Source: Oscheius sp. JU75 (lineage: Eukaryota; Nematoda; Chromadorea; Rhabditida; Rhabditidae). From it: a DNA stretch of 64,000 nucleotides. Of this stretch, positions 11,432 through 23,037 are shown one piece after another. Made by a program: the position numbers and the translations under genes. Where the stretch lies: positions 4,340,001 to 4,404,000 of the forward strand of contig JASJZC010000006.1 in the NCBI GenBank assembly GCA_037178855.1, given 5' to 3'. The notes beneath the pieces are model-generated. The model was not told the origin of the DNA. It was given only the letters and a program-made list of their open reading frames with translations, and made no database searches. Every line of letters starts with the position of its first letter. The stretch's first letter is position 1.

Positions 11432-12856
11432 TCAGGTACGAATTGCGGGCCAGATAACCTGGGGATTCTCAGCGAATTTCCTAGTTCGGGAAAACTGAGG
11501 ACGCGGTCTCCTAGTGTACTTTTTGGCGACGATTTCATTGTCGACCTCGGTAAAACCGAGCTTTGTGGTGAAGTAGTCATTCAGAGCTTTTATCGGCATA
11601 GCGCGGAGAATTGCCATCTACAATATGACATTTTAGTTAAAAAAAAAACATCAGTTTATACCTTGACATCTTGAAGCCCCAGTCTCATGGCAACGTCCAG
11701 AGCCTCGGCCGTTCTCAGTTTGCCAAGACGCGTCTTGCACTCCTCGAGAAGCTTTTCGATTTCCCAGCGGGAGGCAAACTTGTACAAGTCCAACAGCTCT
11801 TCGGTAGTGTAGTGCCCTCTGTTTTTCAGCTCCGAAGTCACAAAATTGATGATGAAGGAGCATTCAAGCTTGACCGCGTATTCGTACATTTTGTACAGAA
11901 GGACATCTGAGTGATTATCGTCTAAAATTGGAAATAGTATGATGAGGCGGAAAAAAAACTGACGAGGACTTTTGTTATAATCGTTGTCGATTATGCGAAG
12001 AATCTTGAGGAAGACCGTATGGTCTACACAATGGTTGAAATAGTTGTCGCGGCCTGGGTGGAAAAGTTCTTTGACATTGGGCAAGTAGCTGAGCAACTAC
12101 AATATAAGGGGGATTTGACGCAACAAAGGAAGACATACGTATTCCGGAACGAAGAGATCCGAATCGCCAGGATTCATTGTGCGAATGATGGCGTACCAAG
12201 CTTGCGGATCACTAGCGTCGGAATAGAAATCACGTTCCTTTTTCGGCTGAACGACGACTTGAGGCCTCGAGTGGACTAACGGATGGGAAAAGGCAGCATT
12301 CGAGGGAGAGACACTTTTGAAACGAGCCTCTCCCATTCCCGTGAATTGACGACGCGTTATCCTCTTGGTGCAAGAGCGGAGATGAGGAGCACACATATTG
12401 TGTGGTGTAGTAGCCGGGTTAGTCTAAACAATAGTTGCGTATTCAAGGATAAGGGTTTAACCTGTCGATCTGGGGCAGGAACTTGAAACATGTGAGACAG
12501 AGGATAGACTTCATTGCCGGAACCGAAGCCAGAAGCACACGAATTGAGTTCTTCCATCACGACCGAGCCGAGGCTACTTGCGCTGTCAGTCCTGGACTTT
12601 CGCTCTAAAAAATCTCTATTCATGGAAAATTACATGAAAAATAAACCTGATCGGATCGAATCTTCGTCAGTATAAATCCCATCACCTTCAGGGCACATGG
12701 CCCTAATATGTTCGTCGGTCAACGGGAATTTAGGCTTTGCGGGATGAGCAGCTGAAAGTAAACAGATAAACACAAACATGAAGAGCAAAACTAACGTTTT
12801 TTTCTTGGACGACGATTGTGGAAGCAGCCTTCTCGGCGGCGACCAGAACTAGACAT
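11432..12856 (-). CDS. BTB/BACK-like domain protein
   Basis: Seven exons are all in phase: 12796-12856, 12647-12751, 12462-12604, 12139-12423, 11964-12096, 11662-11921 and 11432-11617, giving about 390 residues. The ATG follows a TTTCAG acceptor 10 nt upstream. The N-terminal half is low complexity and Ser/Arg rich. From about residue 195 the pattern matches the later helices of a BTB fold (LPNVKELFHP, YFNHCVDHTVFLKILRIID, YEYAVKLECSFIINFVTSEL). Next comes a BACK-like helical run (TTEELLDLYKFASRWEIEKL). The usual first BTB strands are not obvious, so the fold call is moderate. Such proteins often act as substrate adaptors for Cullin-3 ligases or in transcription; nothing here decides which. 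Confidence 0.6.
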
Positions 12857-13620
12857 TATTAGGTCAAACTGAAAGCAGGTTGTATGTGAAGATCGAATTG
12901 TTTCAAAATACAGTATGTAGAGAATGTTAGGGTGTGAAAACGGGATTTAAACAGATATTCTGATAATTGAAACAATAATCACAGATAGGCCGCATGTCTT
13001 TGTTATTTTGCGCGAGCGAAAGAACTGAGAAAATACAAACAAACGAGGTGAAAAGCCAGAAAAGAAGAAACGCATTGCTGGTTGACTACGTAAGATGTTA
13101 TATACCAAAGGTGACCCGTATCTTCTCAACGTTTTCCTGTACAACGCATGGATTTTCACTACTGGCTATCCATTCTACATATCTTTCATGAAGTAAACAA
13201 AACTACATTAGCAGAAAATGGCAGGTGACATCAAGAAAAGAAGGCCATTTTGACCGGAGGAGACGTAGTTTTGTCATACTGTAGCAACACTTTGCGTATC
13301 GTATTTTCGTTGCAACGAACAAAACTTGGGTCTCAACTTTTCTGCAACCTATTTACCGTTTTCCTTTCATCTCCTTCTATTCTCACCTTCATTTTACGTT
13401 CTTCAACTGTTCCGACCACCAGATCCAAGCAGTTATTAGCTGACTTTGGCAATACAGAAAGGGCTTGCCTTCACACTGGTTCGAAACGTTCTCCCATCTT
13501 TCCTCAATCGAGTTTCTTTCAAAACATCATTTTATTCAGCATGTACTCGCATCTCATAACATACCTGAAGAGATCTCTTCGTGATATCCGAATCATACAA
13601 GCTTTTTCAGGTATATCGGC
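12857..13620. other. Divergent intergenic region, BTB gene / helicase gene
   Basis: The BTB gene starts leftward at 12856 and the helicase rightward at 13621, so this region should carry both promoters. Open frames in it have no protein-like character. A TTTTTCAG acceptor 12 nt before the helicase ATG is a likely trans-splice site. Confidence 0.5.
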
Positions 13621-16235
13621 ATGAAAGATCCACGAGCCGCCGAACCGTCTTCATCTTCAGGTAAGACTCACTTTTGTACTGATTTATATACACGTACTAT
13701 TTACAGGCAAACATTTGAACGGTTTCAATAAAACAACTTTGAAAAGGAAGTTCAATGGAGGAGAAACTCGGAAGGTGTGTTTGGTTTCAACAGCAACTTA
13801 TCCTTGTTTTGCAGAAACCATTTCAACGTCTCCATCTTCCAATCGACGATGTTCAAAACCAGCTAATCGAGCTCCTAGGGCAGAACAGAGTCAGCATTAT
13901 TATTGGAGAAACGGGATCTGGAAAAAGTACCCAAATACCCCAGGTTTCCTAGTTTTCTTTTCGGTTTTATCAATTTTCCTCAGCTATGTCTTCGAGCCGG
14001 CTTTGGAGAAAAACATCAAGTAGCTGTGACGCAACCACGGCGAGTAGCTGCCATATCTCTTGCCACTAGAGTTTCCGACGAAATGTCGACAGAATTAGGA
14101 GAATTGGTATGTGGTTCTGTTACAAAAATGCTGAACAAATATTTGTAGATCGGATATCATGTAAGATTCGAAAAGATGGCAACGGACGACACAAAAATAT
14201 GTTACATGACTGACGGAATTTTGCTACGAGAAGCCATGCAGGATCCGCTGCTGCGGAAGTACTCGATGATCATCATTGACGAAGCCCACGAGCGCAGTCT
14301 CCATACTGACGTTTTGTTAAGTATAGTCTAGTCAATTTTCCTGTAAATCTTCGCTTCAGATGTCGTCAAAAACGTGCAAACTCGTCGTCCGGAGCTGCAT
14401 CTGGTGATCATGTCGGCCACGTTGCAGGCCGATCTCTTTGCCTCCTATTTCCACGGAGCTCCCATCTATGTCATCCAGGGACGAACCTTCCCAGTTGATG
14501 TAAGTCGTTATTTTTGTGTTCACCTTGATTATCTAACGATTCAGGTCCATTACTCGGTCTCCCTCGATCCCAAAAGCTGCGATTACGTCTATTATTCGAT
14601 TATTTGCGTCAGACAAGTTCACGAGGAGAATCCCATAACGTTAGTCCTTTTTCCTTTTTCAGATATTGTAAGGTTTTAGAGATGACATCCTGGTGTTCCT
14701 CACTGGACGAGAAGAGATTGAGTTGGCTGTGAAGAAGGTCAAAGAGCTCAACAAGGAGCTGACCGACAAGCTCCATCCCGTGCCGCTTTTCGCCGCCATG
14801 TCCAATTCAATGCAGATGAGAGCTTTCGACAGTGCTCCAGAGGCCTGCTACCTTCTTGCATATTTCATAATTGTCTTTCAGGGCCAAAGAAAAGTGGTCT
14901 TCGCGACAAATATCGCCGAGACGTCACTTACGATCCCAGGAATCCGGATTGTCATCGATTCAGGTAAAATCAAGACTAGGTATGGTTGTGTTTTTACTTT
15001 CTCAACAACATACATTCAGAACCTTCACAGCTGCCGATAGAATAGACGTTTTGCGCGTTCATAACGTGAGCAAAGCCCAGGCTCTTCAAAGAACAGGAAG
15101 AGCTGGTCGTGAGGCGCCGGGCAAATGCTACAGGCTCTACCCGGAAGAACTCTATAAATCGTTTGCCGAGTCGAGTGTGCCGGAGATCTTACGAAGCAAT
15201 CTGTCCGGAGTCTTCCTCGAGCTCATGGAGATGGGTCTGAAGAAGCCGCACAAGCTGAAACTCGTAGAGATGCCCGATGAGAAGCTGATCAGTGCAGCCG
15301 AGAGAGAATTGCTCGCTTTGAATGCCGTCGAAACGGTCAAAAATGGGAAAATTGTCGAGTACAAGCTGACTGAAGAAGGAAAGAAAATGGCTCATTTCCC
15401 GCTAGCTCCGGACCAGGCCAAGTGTGTATTTGACTTCTATTTTACTGTCAAATTCATTCCAGAGTTCTCCTCTATGCTAGTCAGTTCGGTTGTCTCCAAG
15501 AGGCCGTGTGGATAGTGGCAGCCATGTCAGCAGAAACGGTTTTTGACCTCGATAACACCGGGAGCAAGGAAGATGTCGAGAGGGCAAGAATGAGGTGATC
15601 TACTGTCTCTTTTCTTTATCCATTCGTTTTTCCAGATTTTCGACGAACGAGGGCGATCATTTGACGACATTGCAAGTTTGTCGAGCATTTGCGCAGGAGA
15701 AGAAGAGAGGAGACGCCAAGGTATTGTGCTTCCTTTTTTGGCAAAAATATGATCATTAAGAAATGGTGTGCGGACAATTTCCTCAGTCTGAAGAATCTCT
15801 CGAATGTGCTGAAAATCAGAAAACAGCTGCTGGAAATTTGTCGAAAATGTGATCTCGAGGTCCAGTCATGTGGAGCCATGAAAGATAAAACAAGGTTGGT
15901 TACATTCTGACTACATTTTCGAGCATATTGCTTTAGACAAGCTCTTGCCTGTGGGCTGTTTTTGAATGTCTGCGAATATGACCGTCAGGAAGACCGATAT
16001 CGACTAGTCTGTCAGCCGAAAACAACCCTAAAAATACATCCGGCCTCCTGTCTGTCCAGAGTAAGCTCTTTTTCTGTTAATTCTCAATATTTCCGTTTTT
16101 CAGTCCCGTCCCCGCCACATTGTATTTACGGATCTTGTGCGAACGACGGATCTCTACGCGAAAGATGTCACCTTGATCGACTACGACTGGGCAAGACCAA
16201 CGTGCGAACAATACAAAAAGAACAGTTACAAGTGA
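13621..16235 (+). CDS. DHX33: DEAH-box RNA helicase, DHX33-like
   Basis: ATP-dependent RNA helicase. Exons: 13621-13660, 13707-13774, 13815-13943, 13984-14106, 14149-14320, 14360-14499, 14545-14639, 14680-14979, 15020-15421, 15463-15594, 15636-15720, 15761-15894, 15937-16060 and 16104-16235. Motif I is [13 protein letters not shown], Ia [63 protein letters not shown] and [15 protein letters not shown]2 and OB regions follow ([30 protein letters not shown]-like end). The order and C-terminal OB match DHX33 better than spliceosomal DEAH proteins. DHX33 works in ribosome biogenesis and RNA sensing in vertebrates. Within exon 14680-14979 an in-frame segment (about 14841-14879) separates FDSAPE from GQRKVVF and would be a GC-AG intron if removed, which the family alignment favours. 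Confidence 0.92.
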
Positions 16236-16429
16236 GATTGTTTTTCCATTGTTGTTATTATGTTGTTGTTAGAATATGAATCAATCTAAATCTTTATTTT
16301 CAACGAACAAAAAACGGGGGGCAATCCACGACTCAAAGCCTAAAGCTCGCCCCCAGCGCCGCGCGTTAACATATTAACATACATATGTTGTAACGCAATG
16401 GCGTAGTCCTCTGCCACCCGCAGATCTTT

Positions 16430-17400
16430 CTGCAGCTGGTTTACAAGCTAATGCACTTCTTCTTCGGATTCGAGAAGTCGGGTCGCTCCTCAACCACGTC
16501 TTCGAGGACCTCCACCTGAGCGGCGTGAGTCTTGTCGAGTTCCTAAATAGTATACATGTCTTTTTCATTCTGAAAAGACAGAATTGTTGCAGAAATCGAG
16601 GAAGGAAGAAGCAAAGAAGGAGAAATTTTGGGCGAAAAGTATGGGCTATACGTAAGCCGAAAACCAATGTTTTCAACCACTTGGGCCAATCTTTTAGCGA
16701 TTTGCCGGCAGGTTTGAAAGCGAGCGAGTCTAGTGAGCAAAAATCTGGTCACAGAGCATAGAGACAGATGGTGACTTTAGTCAATTTTGGCTCCGTTCGT
16801 TTTGTTTTCTCAACAAGTTTATGAACCAGCTACGAGACCTGATAATTCCTATTCTTAAGGTAGAATGGAGAGCAAAATTGATAAAAACTGTTATACAGAC
16901 TTGAATACTTGCTTATTTTGAGAAACACAACAGACAGTGAAAAAGAGGAGCAGAAAAAAATGCTACAACGAAAAAAAAAAAATGAAAAATGGAAATCTAA
17001 ATCTTACGGGAAGGGGGTAAATGTTGGTGCTGGTACTGGTCGCCCGTCTTCTGCTGGTCTCCTCCCTCTCCGGATGGCGCCATCCTCCTCTTCCATAACG
17101 AAGCCGTAAATGTCCTGAAATTTCTGGTAAAGCTATTGAAATAGGGGAACTTACCTGTAATCGCAGGAGAAGACTCTGCAGCTGTTCCAGCTGATTCGAT
17201 TGCCAGGCCACTTAATATAGAAGGTCGCGATTCTTCTTTCGCAGGTAGTCATTATCCTGATCCTCTTCTTCTCGTCCTATACCTAAAATTCGTTAAACTT
17301 TGTGCAGAGCTGTGATTCAACGTATTTTTTGGCGGTGAGTTCGTTGATGGATCGCGTTCTTCGTCGGCATCGCAGATCAGAAAAACAACTATTACTTTCG
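16430..17400 (-). CDS. Unresolved coiled-coil protein gene ending in a CaaX-like motif
   Basis: Pieces of minus-strand coding sequence are visible but cannot be joined with confidence. They are, in order: a basic/acidic start (MPTKNAIHQRTHRQK then REEEDQDNDYLRKKNRDLL, about 17230-17370); a helical repeat-like exon QLEQLQSLLLRLQ ending in a good donor near 17157; KFQDIYGFVMEEEDGA (about 17010-17130); ARFQTCRQIAKRLAQVVENIGF (about 16650-16730); and a last exon of ELDKTHAAQVEVLEDVVEERPDF ending KKKCISL before a stop (about 16450-16535). An AATAAA on the minus strand lies near 16288. An in-frame TAA separates the first and second pieces, so there is an intron I cannot place, or the gene is damaged. 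The terminal CISL fits a prenylation motif. Confidence 0.35.
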
Positions 17401-17699
17401 AATAAAATGCTGGAAACGATTTTTGCGAGTATTTTAACCAGGCAAAAGGTTGGAAACAGACAAGAAGGCAAATAAAAACCAGAAAATTGCAATGTGTTTT
17501 TGCTTGAAACCTTTTTGTATTCTGAATCTTCTTAAACTGTTATCTCAAAAACGTCCAGACCACTCATTCCCTCGAATCCTTGGCTTTCCCTCTCCTTCAT
17601 GACTTTTGATGTAAGTTATACTCTGCATGTGCGAAACAGACCCTGCCCTTGACACGCAATAGACCGGAACATTGATCGTGACTACTCTTGCCTGCTGAT

Positions 17700-20570
17700 A
17701 TGTCTCACGATAAGCTGTATTCCAAGCTAAACAGATTTTATTGCCAAAACAATGCGTCAGAAGTAAGTCGAATCGTCAACATTCCCACCTTTTCCCACCA
17801 GAAAGACCAGTTTGATGCCGAAGTTTTCCGCAAACTTTTCAAGCAGTATCTGGAGGAAAAGCCCTACATTGACTGGAACAGCTGGTCCCATATTCCCCAA
17901 AATGTACAAAGAAAACATGCCGAGCTTCCAGAATTCGATTCCTCGAGGTAGGAGACCACGAAATATGAAAATGTGCTGATTTAGAAGAGATATCCTGGAC
18001 AGACTCGTAGTTATTCGGCTGAACGGTGGTTTGGGAACTACAATGGGATGTTCTGGCCCAAAATCGTTCGTCGAAGTTAAGGAAGGAATGTCTTTTCTAG
18101 ATATTGCTGTCCGGCAGCACAAGGTTGGTTTCCAGACAGCTTCCAGTCATTTTCAACAGACTTTCAATGAACGCCACAAAGCCCTAGTTCCGCTTTATCT
18201 GATGAACTCTTTCTACACCGACGAGGTGACCAAACCAGTTCTGGAGCCTTGGATCAGGACATTCAATCAAGTAAGTTTCCTGTCAAAACAACATCGATGA
18301 GTTGTAGTCTCGCTGTCCAAGAATTTACGCTGACAGCCAGGAACCAGTAGAGGAGACGGGAAATGATGAAGCGTAAAAGATTATCCAGTTTCGAAGAGAC
18401 ATTTTGATTCAGATGGTATCCTCCAGGACATGGAAACATCTTCCAATCACTCGAATTCAGTGGAGTTCTGGACCAACTTCTTTCCGAAGGAAGAGACATC
18501 ATCTTTGTCTCAAATATTGACAATACTGGCGCCAATCTGGATCTGAACATTGCTCAGTTCTTTGCCGATGAGAAGGCCGAATATGTCATGGAGTGTACTC
18601 AGAAGACTCAGGCTGATATCAAAGGAGGCACGCTGATCTCGATCAACAACACTTTGATGCATCTGGAAATGCCACAAGTTCCACCCGATCATCTCAACGA
18701 ATTCTGCTCCACTTCTGTCTTCAAGTAAGTCACATTTTTCAAACATCGAATTCTTTACAGAATCTTCAACACGAACAACATTTGGGTTAATCTGAAGGCA
18801 GTCAAGGAGAGAATCGACACGATCAAGAGTGAGATTATCGTCAATAAGAAGGCTAGTTTATTTACAATACCCTGTGGAAATGACACCGTATTTTGAAAGA
18901 GGTCAAAGGGCGAGAAGGCCCCTGTCAGATTAGATGAAGTAGACAGGATGGATACTGTAGTTGGAGGGATGAACAGCGTCGGTGCTGAATTTCCTAACAG
19001 ACAGATTCTTCTCGTCCTTTTTGGTCAGACAGAGATAGGTACAGTAGATGACGACGCAGGCACATTCCGTGGCACAGAGAGCCGCGGTCAGAGCAGTCAG
19101 GTAGTCAGCCTTGACATGGAACGGATTCGTAATGTGGTGGATGACTGTGAACGAGAGTAACACGAGGAAAATCTAAAAGATCTGTTAGTCACTTCAAATT
19201 TGTTCCAATACCTGAGCACATCGAATACAGCTGACCCAGACCTTGCCCTCAGAGTCAGTTTCCTCAATCGGACTGATGGTAGGGTTCTGGAAGGTCTTCA
19301 TTCTGCAGTTGTAGACGTCAAGAAGGGAAGGGTTGATGGACATGTGCCTGTAAAAGGGCTGTTGTCGAAGAGAAACGGGAAGAGAGATTTCAACGAAAGA
19401 GGTGTTACAGTCAGCATCAGAGAACTGAGCACTGTTGTTTTGCGGGAGGCAACCTCGATATTATTCATGAGGGTGAGAGGGTTAATCCGGGAGGTATTCA
19501 AAAACCATTCTAATTCCTATGGGAACAGTCAATAGAATTCTACTGTTGATCCAAAAACTCACTTTTTCAAGCAAAGTCGCAGCTTTGGGAATAGAGGTCA
19601 ATAGGGAAGAGGCTAACCATGATTTTATGTCTATTTGAATGGTCAAGAGAGAAATGTGGAAGTATAGAGGCTGGTCACATGGTCCAGCACACGTATGCTT
19701 TTCTAAAGAAGCAGCTCAAAGAATGGCGACCGAATAATCCAGAGCCAACAAAAGAAGACGCCGGTTTGGCGAGAAAAGAAACACGACTACTATATATGAA
19801 TGTTTCCCACCTGGCCAACCGGTTCTCTGGAACATGCACAAACATTTTGACTGACCATTAGACTCTCATGTGATACAGGTTGAGAGAGATAGAGAAAACA
19901 CGACCTTGTAGTCTGCCTCCTAGTCTTTCCCCAAGGTGTCTGACCGCGAAGATAGTTTCACGTGATCGGAATGTTTTGCATCTGGAAGACAGAACGTTTG
20001 CCAAACGAAAATATCTGTTTTCCTGGTCGTGTCGATTGTTAAACTGTGAGATGATAAAGAGTATTTTCAGACGCTTAAAGGCAGAGCAGTTATTCAGTTG
20101 GAGACGTCGATCGGCGGATGTATCAGGAACTTTCCAAGAGCGTATTGCATTCATGTTGGACGAGAGAGGTTCCTCCCAGTGAAAGGAACTGACCATCTCC
20201 TTCCAATCGCCTCCTCTCTGTACTCTCTGACCCCTGACTACACTCTTGTTCTTAGCAGAGACACCCCTGCTCCCGTTGTTAGCTTGGGAAAGTTTTTTGA
20301 GAAGGTAACAAACTCTTTTAGAAAGCATCTCAATGTTCAGGTGGACGAGTTCCACAAGAGAATCCCTGAGTATCCGGACATGACCGAACTGGTCAGTCTC
20401 AAAGTCGAAGGAGATGTACTCTTCGGCAAGAACGTTGTTTTGAAGGTAGGGAATGGGCAAAAAGGGCGAACAAGAAAGTTTAGGGTGACGTAACGATTCT
20501 GAACAAGTCCTCAAAGCAGTTACTACTAGAAGATATTGTCCTGGATAACGAGACCAAGGAAGAAGCTTGA
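17700..20570 (+). CDS. UGP2: UTP-glucose-1-phosphate uridylyltransferase (UDP-glucose pyrophosphorylase)
   Basis: Makes UDP-glucose from UTP and glucose-1-phosphate in the cytosol. Nine exons in phase: 17700-17762, 17802-17947, 17985-18123, 18160-18270, 18308-18372, 18413-18724, 18761-18851, 20071-20445 and 20484-20570, about 462 residues. The nucleotide-binding loop is LNGGLGTTMGCSGPKS. Other family blocks are LVPLYLMNSF, TFNQSRCPRI, EAWYPPGHGNI, FVSNIDNTGANLD, IFNTNNIWVNLKAV, VIQLETSIGG, FLPVKGTDHLL and VEGDVLFGKNVVLK. Intron 7 (18852-20070, 1.2 kb) must start with GC (GCTAGT) to keep the frame, and it contains an antisense membrane-protein gene. Start chosen at the first in-frame ATG; upstream codons are not conserved. 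Confidence 0.93.
18852..20070 (+). other. 1.2-kb GC-AG intron of UGP hosting an antisense gene
   Basis: The exon before it must end after AATAAGAAG to keep the conserved VNKK joined to TLKGRAVIQLE, so the intron begins GCTAGT and ends TATTTTCAG. It is far longer than other introns here because it encloses the antisense membrane gene. Confidence 0.7.
18930..19702 (-). CDS. Membrane protein nested antisense in a UGP intron, 5' exon not found
   Basis: Four exons join cleanly in phase: 19563-19702, 19409-19516, 19212-19358 and 18930-19172, about 211 residues plus a missing first exon. The first part is lumenal or extracellular in style with paired cysteines (KHTCAGPCDQPLYFHISLL, later VYNCRMKTFQNPTISPIEE and VWVSCIRCAQ). 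Two hydrophobic helices follow (IFLVLLSFTVIHH and YLTALTAALCATECACVVIYC) before a polar tail ending HPVYFI. All of it lies inside intron 7 of the uridylyltransferase on the opposite strand. Family not recognised. A start codon must come from an upstream exon ending in phase 1. Confidence 0.5.
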
Positions 20571-20612
20571 ATAATAGACATCAAACAGTAGAGAATACAT
20601 AAAGAGCTAACT

Positions 20613-20900
20613 TTATTCGCCTGTTTCATTCACCGTGATAGAGGACTCTTTCTTCAGCGATATCAGGCCCAGCACAGCCGATCTTCCTCGACATCTTCTC
20701 TCAAGCGCGGCACGAACTTCTGACATGACCTGAACACTGAACAGTGACACATCGCGATTGGCTTGGATCACCTCCTAAATCTTTGTAACGTAATCATTTC
20801 TTTTTGAAGTCGGCTTATTCAAATCGCAGTAGGCCATAAACCAGCGACTGAAATCCAAATTGGAGGCGCTGTTCTTCTTGATTCTCTCGTGATCTCCTTT
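20613..20900 (-). CDS. 3' fragment of an unrecognised gene
   Basis: The last exon 20613-20774 reads EVIQANRDVSLFSVQVMSEV then RAALERRCRGRSAVLGLISL and ends NETGE, with AATAAA overlapping its stop codon. Directly upstream the same frame reads NLDFSRWFMAYCDLNKPTSK, RNDYVTKI and then TAG. Removing the 15-nt GT...AG segment 20775-20789 would delete that stop and join the two parts in frame. Earlier exons toward 21110 could not be assembled, and the gene may be broken. No family recognised; the composition looks helical and soluble. Confidence 0.35.
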
Positions 20901-21458
20901 TTGATACTCAGGTCATTCAAACCTTTCTGGAGCAATTTCCAATTGGCGATCCAGGTCGCTCTTCGGGTTGTTTTTGATCTTTTTCTAAGTAGCTCCAGTG
21001 CGAAGATTCTGCAGCGCGGAAATTCTAGAGGAGCGTGGAAAGATGGGAACTTGGATGGTTCCTTCAGAGGGCCAGGAACCACTTCTACAATACTACATGG
21101 AAGCGTCAAATTAAATACTTCGACGCACTCAATTACATTTTCAGAATTGTCACAGAAATATATGCTTTCAAAGTTTATGCCTCTTCAACTGTTGAAAGCA
21201 CATGCTGAGCCAATGCTTCTTTCGGCTCTACTCGTTCCCATAGCACTCAGGCAGAAAGTGATGTTAACTGAGTATCTATTGACGACCGTGAGAAGGTTAT
21301 CCTATCAAAAGAAACCAATGCGGAATATCCTAGCAACGGAAGCCGTTCGTATACTTACATGAAAACCTTAGCAACGCCATTCCGATAGGCTCCGTTATTT
21401 TTTATCCATGTAGTGACGAATCTTCAGAGCCTTCAAAGCTTTCTAAGCCATGGTCTAA

Positions 21459-22915
21459 ATGTTCTTTTCCGGTCCGTTCAAGAGGTATGTGAACCTGAAA
21501 ACGACTCTTCAAACACTGTTACTTGCTGGTCAGTTTTTTTCCTGTCGCAATACTAAACCTCTAGGAACAATTTCCTTGATTGCATATATTTTCATCAGCC
21601 CTTCTTCCGCGTTCACGACTAGTACAAACTATCTGGCAGCTTCGAGTAGCTCTTATACAGTAGAGAATGTCACAAGCACGGCTCACGCGATCTTGACTAC
21701 GGAGGTTCACAATACTCTTATTGAGAATTCGATTACAAAATCGACTAGAAGGAAATATCTGACCCTGAACTATATGTCTGGAATGAGAGGAGGACTGGGT
21801 ATTCGATCCTTTCACTATACACAAACTTGATTAGGCAACAAGGTTTTTGAACTACTGTCTGCCATTGGACTGGCCAGTACCCTCGGTCGAACTCCCTACA
21901 TTCATATTTCGAATCCTCTTCTGATATACGCGATGAGTACCGCAATCCGTGAACAATTTCCGCAACTGGAAGACCAGTTCGAAGTGGTCTACTGGAAGGT
22001 CTGCCTACCCTTTTGTTATTGGGAACAGCCTTTTCAGGTTTCAGAGAGAGTCGTCTCTTTCAACGAGGGGAAGTGCTGTGTCTTTGATAGTCCTGAAAGA
22101 CTAGAAAACATAAGAGACGACTACCTTCTTTTGCAAGGTCTCTACTTCCAGGTTTGGAGACAATAATATTTTGGACTAAGCAGAATTTTAGAGCCACAAA
22201 TACTTCGATCATCTGAGAGCAGACGTGAGGCAATGGCTGACTCCAAATCAAGAAATTCAAAGCTCAGCAGAGGAACTTCTTCCGGCGAAATTTATGGCCA
22301 GTTTCAAGTGGGAGTTTTGGTGGTCTTTACCTCTGTTTAGAATCTGTGTCCACATCCGAAGAGGTGACTTTATGAAGGACGACTTGCACGAGCCTAGTGA
22401 ATCAAACTTCACTCTTACGGCGTTAGACTACCTTCAAGGCAAGTGTAGGAACTATTGCAACAGCCTGATCAAACAAGGATTCAGATAACGGGAGTCAAGC
22501 AGTGATCCTTGGAAATGACATAGCCTGGGCCGAAGAGACTTTTGATAACAACTCCGATATATTTTTTATGAGAAATTCGACCCCGGAACAGGATCTGACC
22601 TTCTCGCAGAAGTATTGCGATGTGCTGCTGATTACAGGTAATTTACAGGCAAAATGAATGCAGAAAATTTGGTTTAGCTCCCTCTTCTACTTTCGGCTTC
22701 TTTCTCGGATATGTCTCGAAAACATTTACCGTTTACTACCGAGACATTTCGACGACTAAGGACAAGGGAAGCCAGCCACGTTGAGAAGAAAAGTCCCACT
22801 TTAGGTCCAGAACCAGATGAACCAAGACGACTTCTTTCCGTCGAGCTGGATACGAATACGAGTGAAAAACGGGAGCATTGAAGAGGTTCACAACCTAACC
22901 ATATCGGTACTTTGA
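21459..22915 (+). CDS. GT11-type alpha-1,2-fucosyltransferase-like protein
   Basis: Golgi type II glycosyltransferase. Nine exons: 21459-21528, 21565-21798, 21835-21998, 22038-22151, 22192-22307, 22341-22438, 22485-22637, 22678-22730 and 22805-22915, about 370 residues. A short cytoplasmic tail is followed by a signal anchor (LQTLLLAGTISLIAYIFIS) and a Ser/Thr-rich stem. The catalytic domain starts MSGMRGGLGNKVFELLSAIG and has motif I as VHIRRGDF, then LGNDIAWAEETFD and SSTFGFFLGYVSK, the sugar-nucleotide binding pattern of GT11. The intron after 22438 begins GCAAGT, a classical GC donor. The last intron is the least certain: it was chosen because its phase-0 donor joins to NQMNQDDFFPSSW, typical of the family's end. 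Reading straight on instead stops at 22784. Confidence 0.78.
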
Positions 22916-23037
22916 TGGTACACGGATGCAATATCCATGGGTGTTCGCTTGCTGTTACTACCATATCTTTATTGCAATTTAAATTTTTTTTTAAACTCTT
23001 CAGTACTTCAGCGAAGACTTATTGTTGCTTCTTCTAA

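Noticed and set aside
19619-19861. 80-codon plus-strand frame inside the UGP intron
   Set aside because: Protein-like in composition, but it overlaps a well-phased minus-strand exon and has no splice context linking it to a gene.
19858-20514. 218-codon minus-strand frame
   Set aside because: It is the antisense shadow of conserved UGP exon 20071-20445.
20889-21362. 157-codon plus-strand frame
   Set aside because: It opposes minus-strand coding fragments and has no family resemblance; neither strand is convincing beyond 20,900.
22731-22784. Reading the fucosyltransferase on to the stop at 22784
   Set aside because: This loses the DFFPSSW-type family end; the splice at 22730 to 22805 keeps it in phase, though it is not proven.
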